Below, one piece after another: positions 60,556-64,000 of a stretch of DNA of 64,000 bases. Position numbers and translations under genes: made by a program. Under the pieces are notes generated by a model. It did no database searches and was not told where the DNA came from. It saw only the letters and a list, made by a program, of their open reading frames with translations. How positions within the stretch are numbered: position 1 is the first letter of the stretch; each line of letters begins with the position of its first letter. The stretch is from Anaerofilum hominis (GTDB lineage: Bacteria; Bacillota; Clostridia; Oscillospirales; Ruminococcaceae): the NCBI RefSeq assembly GCF_014287275.1, contig NZ_JACONZ010000001.1, positions 310,001 through 374,000 on the forward strand, given 5' to 3'.

Positions 60556-61395
60556 ATGGAGCGTTTTATCACCGAGTCCCTGATCGACCGCTTTGCGCAG
60601 GAACTGCGTCAGCAGGAGAAAAGCCCCTCTACCGTCGCCAAGTATCTGCGCGACGTGCGCGCCTTTCAGCAGTTCGCAGCGGGCCGCGCTGTGGACAAAG
60701 AGCTGGTGCTGTGCTATAAGCGGCAGCTGCAGCAGAGCTATGCCACCGCCAGCGCCAACTCGATGCTGGTGGCCCTGGGCTGTTTTTTTCACCTTTTCGG
60801 CTGGGAGGGCTGCCGCGTGCGCCTGTTCAAATGCCAGCGCCGGGTGTTCCGCGACCGCGCCCGGGAGCTCAGCCGTGAGGAATACCTGCGCCTGGTCTGT
60901 GCCGCGCGCGGACGCGGCGACGCGCGGCTGGCGCTGCTGCTGCAGGCCCTGTGCAGCACCGGCATCCGGGTGAGCGAGCACCGCTTTATCACCGTCGACG
61001 CCGCGCGCACCGGCCGCGCAAGGGTGTGCAACAAGGGCAAAGAGCGGCTGGTGCTGCTGCCGCGGGAGCTCTGCCGCGCCCTGCGGGAGTACTGCCGGGC
61101 AGAAGGCATCCGCAGCGGCGCCGTCTTTGTGACGCGGCACGGCAACCCGCTGGACCGCAGCAACATCTGGGCCATGATGAAAGCGCTGTGCCACGCTGCA
61201 CGGGTGGAACCGGGCAAGGTCTTTCCCCATAACCTGCGGCATCTGTTTGCAGTGAGCTATTATGCGCTGGACAAGGACGTGGTGCGGCTTGCCGATCTGC
61301 TGGGACATTCCAGCATCGACACCACCCGCATCTATATCGCCACGAGCGGCGACGAACAGGCCCGGCGCCTGTCCCGGCTGCGGCTGATCGCGTGA
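60556..61395 (+). CDS. Tyrosine recombinase (XerC/D-like)
   Basis: 279 residues: N-terminal SAM-like core-binding domain (EKSPSTVAKYLRDVRAFQQF) and catalytic domain with all six residues: Arg in STGIRVSEH, Lys in NKGKERLV, His-X-X-Arg in PHNLRHLF, His in LLGHSS and Tyr in TTRIYI. It strand-exchanges DNA between specific sites. GAGGAGG precedes the ATG. Immediately downstream are two dif-like sites with inverse cores, so it is probably the recombinase for that inversion. Confidence 0.93.
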   Translation: MERFITESLIDRFAQELRQQEKSPSTVAKYLRDVRAFQQFAAGRAVDKELVLCYKRQLQQSYATASANSMLVALGCFFHLFGWEGCRVRLFKCQRRVFRDRARELSREEYLRLVCAARGRGDARLALLLQALCSTGIRVSEHRFITVDAARTGRARVCNKGKERLVLLPRELCRALREYCRAEGIRSGAVFVTRHGNPLDRSNIWAMMKALCHAARVEPGKVFPHNLRHLFAVSYYALDKDVVRLADLLGHSSIDTTRIYIATSGDEQARRLSRLRLIA

Positions 61396-61406
61396 CAAAA
61401 AAGCCC

Positions 61407-61432
61407 CACCACATAATACGGATTATGTGGTG
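61407..61432 (+). repeat. Left recombination site of the candidate inverton
   Basis: CACCACATAA TACGGA TTATGTGGTG: perfect 10-bp arms around a 6-bp asymmetric core, the layout of tyrosine recombinase crossover sites such as dif. It begins 12 bp after the recombinase stop codon. Confidence 0.7.
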
Positions 61433-61596
61433 TGTCCGCACCTTGAAAAAAGCAGAAGCCCGCCGTTTTCGGCGAGATCGCCTTTTATGGAAGCGGCAAA
61501 AGCGCGCCGACACGGCAAAGCCGGCCCTCAAAAAAGAGCCCGCAGTTTCGCGCTTTTGAAGTGCGCCCGGAACGACGACAGAAATCGCGCTTTTTC

Positions 61597-61625
61597 TTGA
61601 TTTTTTATCCTCCATCGTGCATAAT
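61597..61625 (+). promoter_or_regulatory. Promoter inside the candidate invertible segment
   Basis: TTGATT, 17-bp spacer, CATAAT, pointing to the small gene at 61701. Inversion between the two sites would turn it away from that gene. Confidence 0.55.
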
Positions 61626-61658
61626 AATATGTAACAAATACATTGGTTCTACGTGCCC

Positions 61659-61684
61659 CACCACATAATCCGTATTCTGTCGTA
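61659..61684 (+). repeat. Right recombination site of the candidate inverton
   Basis: CACCACATAA TCCGTA TTCTGTCGTA: the left arm is identical to the other site, the core is the exact reverse complement of its core (TACGGA), and the right arm differs at three positions. Core orientation makes the pair inverted. Confidence 0.65.
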
Positions 61685-61700
61685 AGGATGGTGACCTCTC

Positions 61701-61970
61701 ATGTCCTGCTCCTCCCCCTGTCCAGACGCTGTCAGCGACCGCCTGCTGGACGACCTCGCCGCCCAGTTGGGCTGCTACGCCCTCTCTGAGCTGCATCAGC
61801 GGCAATGGTACCGGCGGCTGCCCCAGGTGCTGGAGGGGATAGAGGTCGGCGCCTATTCCCTGCGCGCCTGGAACGACGCCGTGTCCTATATCGCCGACCG
61901 CCGTCTGACCTTTGACGCCCCGCAGGACGCATGCGACTTTTTGATCTCCTTTGCAGAAAAAGAGCGGTAG
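61701..61970 (+). CDS. Small hypothetical protein downstream of the inverton
   Basis: 89 residues, no family recognised. It is soluble and acidic with a predicted helical body (SDRLLDDLAAQLGCYALSELH; LPQVLEGIEVGAYSLRAWNDAVSYIADRRL; DACDFLISFAEKER). AAGGATGG precedes the ATG. It would be switched by inversion of the 61407-61684 segment, so it may be a regulator or surface-related accessory protein; nothing in the sequence decides this. Confidence 0.6.
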   Translation: MSCSSPCPDAVSDRLLDDLAAQLGCYALSELHQRQWYRRLPQVLEGIEVGAYSLRAWNDAVSYIADRRLTFDAPQDACDFLISFAEKER

Positions 61971-62100
61971 CGGCCGGCTGCTTTTGCCTGCCGCTTTTCC
62001 CTGTTTAAAATTTTTGATTTTTTGTTTTGTCTATAACTGTTACATTTTGTGGAGAGCCTTTGCCAAGCAGCGCTCTCCTTTTTGTTTCCTCCTTAACACA

Positions 62101-62132
62101 AAAAAGAGCAGGGCCTGTACCCTGCTCTTTTT
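62101..62132. terminator. Terminator between convergent genes
   Basis: AAAAAGAGCAGGG cctgta CCCTGCTCTTTTT with A and T tracts on both strands; serves pepF and possibly the small plus-strand gene. Confidence 0.88.
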
Positions 62133-62171
62133 GCGCGCTGTTTTTGCCGTTTCTTTGCCGTTTTTTCAGGA

Positions 62172-63944
62172 TCAGATCAGTTTTTTCAGCTCGTCCAGTG
62201 TGGCGCTGAACTCGGCCACTGTGTCCAGAATGGGCTGAGGGGAAGCCATATCCACGCCCGCCGTCCGCAAAAGCTCGATGGGATGGCTGCTGCTGCCGCC
62301 CGAGAGGAATTTTTTGTAATCTTCCACCGCGCCCGGCGTGCCGGCAAGGATGCGGTTGGAGATGGCGATGGCCGCCGAGATGCCGGTGGCATACTGGTAC
62401 ACATAGAAACCGCGGTAGTAATGGGGGATGCGCGCCCACTCGTAAGACAGGACGTCGTCCACCACCAGCTCCGGCCCGTAATAGTCCTCGTTCAGCTTTT
62501 TGTGGATGCCGCAGAGGGTCGCGGGCAGCAGCGGCTCTCCCGCCTCTACCCGGGCGTGGGTCTCGCGCTCAAAATCCGCAAACATGGTCTGCCGGTAAAA
62601 GGTGGAGCGCAGATCGTCCAGGTGTTTTGCCAGCAGCAGACGGCGCAGCTCCTGCGACTCGCAGTGGTCCAGCAGATAGTGGTACAGCAGCTGCTCGTTG
62701 GCGGTGGAAGCCACTTCGGCGCAGAAAATAGAGTAGTCCGAGTAGACGAAAGGCTGGTTTTCACACGAATACATGGTGTGCATCGAATGGCCCAGCTCAT
62801 GCACCAGCGTAAAAACATCCTCCAGCGTTCCATCATAATTGAGCAGCATATACGGGTGGAAACCGTAGGTGCCGGTGGAATAGGCCCCGGTCTGTTTGTT
62901 CTGCTTGGGGTAAATGTCGATCCAGCGGTTTTCCAGCGCCCGGCGCATTTTATCCGCATAATCCGGGCCCAGGGGGGCGGTGGCGTCCATCACGAGACCC
63001 GCCGCCTCCTCAAAGGGATACGCGCGCGCCACCTCCTTTGCCAGGGGAACAAAAAAGTCATAGAAATGAAAATCCTCAATGCCCAGCACCCGCTTGCGCA
63101 GCGACACATACTCCTGCAGCGGCCCCGTGTGCGCCCGGGCGGTGGAGACCAGATTGTCATAGACCTCTTCGGGGATGAAATTGTCCGCCAGCGCGGCGGC
63201 GCGGGCGCTGGGATAACGGCGGCTTTTGGCCAGGTAGACGTCGGCTTTCACCTTGCCGTAATAGCTGGAGGACAGCGTGTTGATATGCCCGCCGTAAAGG
63301 CCCAGCAGCGCGTTGTAGTACCGGGCGCGAAACGGACGATCCGGGTTTTGCAGCGCGGCGCCGTAGCCCGCCTCGGTGACCTTGACCGGCGTGCCGTCCG
63401 GGCCCTCCACCTCCGGCGAGGGGGTATCGTTGATGACCAGGTCCTCGAACACCTGCCGGTAGGTGCCGCCCAGGTCGGCCATGCGGGTCAGCATGGCCTC
63501 GCCCGCGTCGTCCAGCACATGTTCCTTGCGGGCAAAAAAGTCTTTTGCCAGCTGGTCGTAAATCTTCAGCTCCGGGCATTCGGCACAGTAGCGCTCAAAG
63601 TCCGCATAGCTGTATCGCATCAACTCCGGCGCGAGAAAAGCCGTCTGCTCCCCCAGCGCCGTGAACAGGATCTCCAATTTGCCCACCATCTCTTTGCCCC
63701 GGGGCGAGGACATGTCGGTGTGAAAGCGGCACTCGGCGTATACCGCGCACTGCGCCCCCTTGCGGTTCAAGCTGTCGTAAAGGGCTGCGGTCTCCATCAG
63801 CGCCCCTGCGCTGTCCGCCGCGTGGCCTCTGCGCGCGGCAAGCTGCGCGCCCAGGGCGCGCACTTCCTCCATCTGGCGCTCCCACGCCGCGTCGTCGGGG
63901 AACATATCGGCCAGGTCCCAGGTGCTGTCACTGTTCAGCTTCAA
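62172..63944 (-). CDS. pepF: Oligoendopeptidase F
   Basis: 590 residues; M3B zinc metallopeptidase cleaving short cytosolic peptides. Zinc motif LVHELGHSMH, downstream Glu in FCAEVASTANE, and the C-terminal YRGFYVYQYATGISAA and FLSGGSSSHPIELL segments are typical, as is the N-terminal TWDLADMFPDD. Length is standard. GGAGAG precedes the ATG. It is the last gene of the window and is complete. Confidence 0.97.
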   Translation of the reverse strand: MKLNSDSTWDLADMFPDDAAWERQMEEVRALGAQLAARRGHAADSAGALMETAALYDSLNRKGAQCAVYAECRFHTDMSSPRGKEMVGKLEILFTALGEQTAFLAPELMRYSYADFERYCAECPELKIYDQLAKDFFARKEHVLDDAGEAMLTRMADLGGTYRQVFEDLVINDTPSPEVEGPDGTPVKVTEAGYGAALQNPDRPFRARYYNALLGLYGGHINTLSSSYYGKVKADVYLAKSRRYPSARAAALADNFIPEEVYDNLVSTARAHTGPLQEYVSLRKRVLGIEDFHFYDFFVPLAKEVARAYPFEEAAGLVMDATAPLGPDYADKMRRALENRWIDIYPKQNKQTGAYSTGTYGFHPYMLLNYDGTLEDVFTLVHELGHSMHTMYSCENQPFVYSDYSIFCAEVASTANEQLLYHYLLDHCESQELRRLLLAKHLDDLRSTFYRQTMFADFERETHARVEAGEPLLPATLCGIHKKLNEDYYGPELVVDDVLSYEWARIPHYYRGFYVYQYATGISAAIAISNRILAGTPGAVEDYKKFLSGGSSSHPIELLRTAGVDMASPQPILDTVAEFSATLDELKKLI

Positions 63945-64000
63945 AGCTTTCTCTCCTTTTTTCGCGGCGGCCCGCGGCGCTTTTGCCCGCCGGCGGGACC

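Noticed and set aside
61407..61684. Integration (att) sites of a mobile element
   Set aside because: Only about 225 bp lie between the sites, with no cargo genes, and the cores are inverted rather than direct, so inversion fits better than integration or excision.

Overview
The window reads as chromosome from a high-GC, Gram-positive, anaerobic gut-type Clostridia, probably near Oscillospirales. The evidence is a SAM-I riboswitch before metK, an FMN riboswitch before ribU, AGGAGG-type ribosome binding sites, the ffs-dnaX-ybaB-recR cluster, a SpoVB-like flippase, an orphan Na+-pumping decarboxylase module and flavin-dependent ThyX. This taxonomic call is inference. There is no rRNA or tRNA gene in the window; the RNA genes seen are tmRNA and SRP RNA. 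Layout: 1-5.6 kb is a somewhat AT-richer stretch with decay. It holds a broken MalY/PatB tail, a regulator with two GntR domains, a hybrid sensor kinase whose first receiver lost its phospho-acceptor Asp, and a small membrane protein whose zinc-ribbon tail is out of frame. 5.7-9.5 kb is housekeeping: ssrA with its terminator, smpB (apparently starting at ACG), recR, ybaB, dnaX and ffs with its own promoter. 9.9-11.8 kb carries two overlapping nucleoside-hydrolase genes, one with altered active-site residues; a third, canonical paralogue lies at 21.3-22.3 kb. 12-26 kb holds a type-4 uracil-DNA glycosylase, a c-di-GMP phosphodiesterase with a degenerate GGDEF domain, two OmpR-type two-component systems, an ECF sigma factor, a DUF3788 gene interrupted by UGA, YwlG, YggS, a DUF3795 protein and TraX. 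26-30 kb contains a TetR gene and a GntR(YtrA)-ABC transporter operon, bracketed by two fossil CRISPR-like arrays with 33-nt degenerate repeats and 66-70-nt period; no cas gene is seen. 30-40 kb: acetyltransferase, PepD, metK with SAM-I riboswitch, ribU with FMN riboswitch, MscS, a nucleoid-associated protein with a long structured leader, and a SpoVB-like flippase. 40-43 kb: a MerR-controlled ABC exporter operon with a 19-bp-spacer promoter and perfect dyad, next to a hairpin-rich repeated intergenic region. 43.7-59.4 kb is a run of minus-strand genes: peptidase U32, MltG, a DJ-1 protein, GNAT, DUF2156, Tmk, ThyX, PcrA, the OadB/OadG pair, MreB, ComF and RecD2. 59.5-64 kb: queH, then a tyrosine recombinase followed by two dif-like sites whose 6-bp asymmetric cores are exact inverses. 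They flank about 225 bp carrying a promoter aimed at a small unknown gene, which is a strong candidate for a phase-variable invertible promoter; pepF closes the window. The most interesting items are the inverton, the paired fossil CRISPR arrays, the ACG start of smpB, the UGA in the DUF3788 gene, the pseudoenzyme-like nucleoside hydrolase and the structured leader before the nucleoid-associated protein gene.
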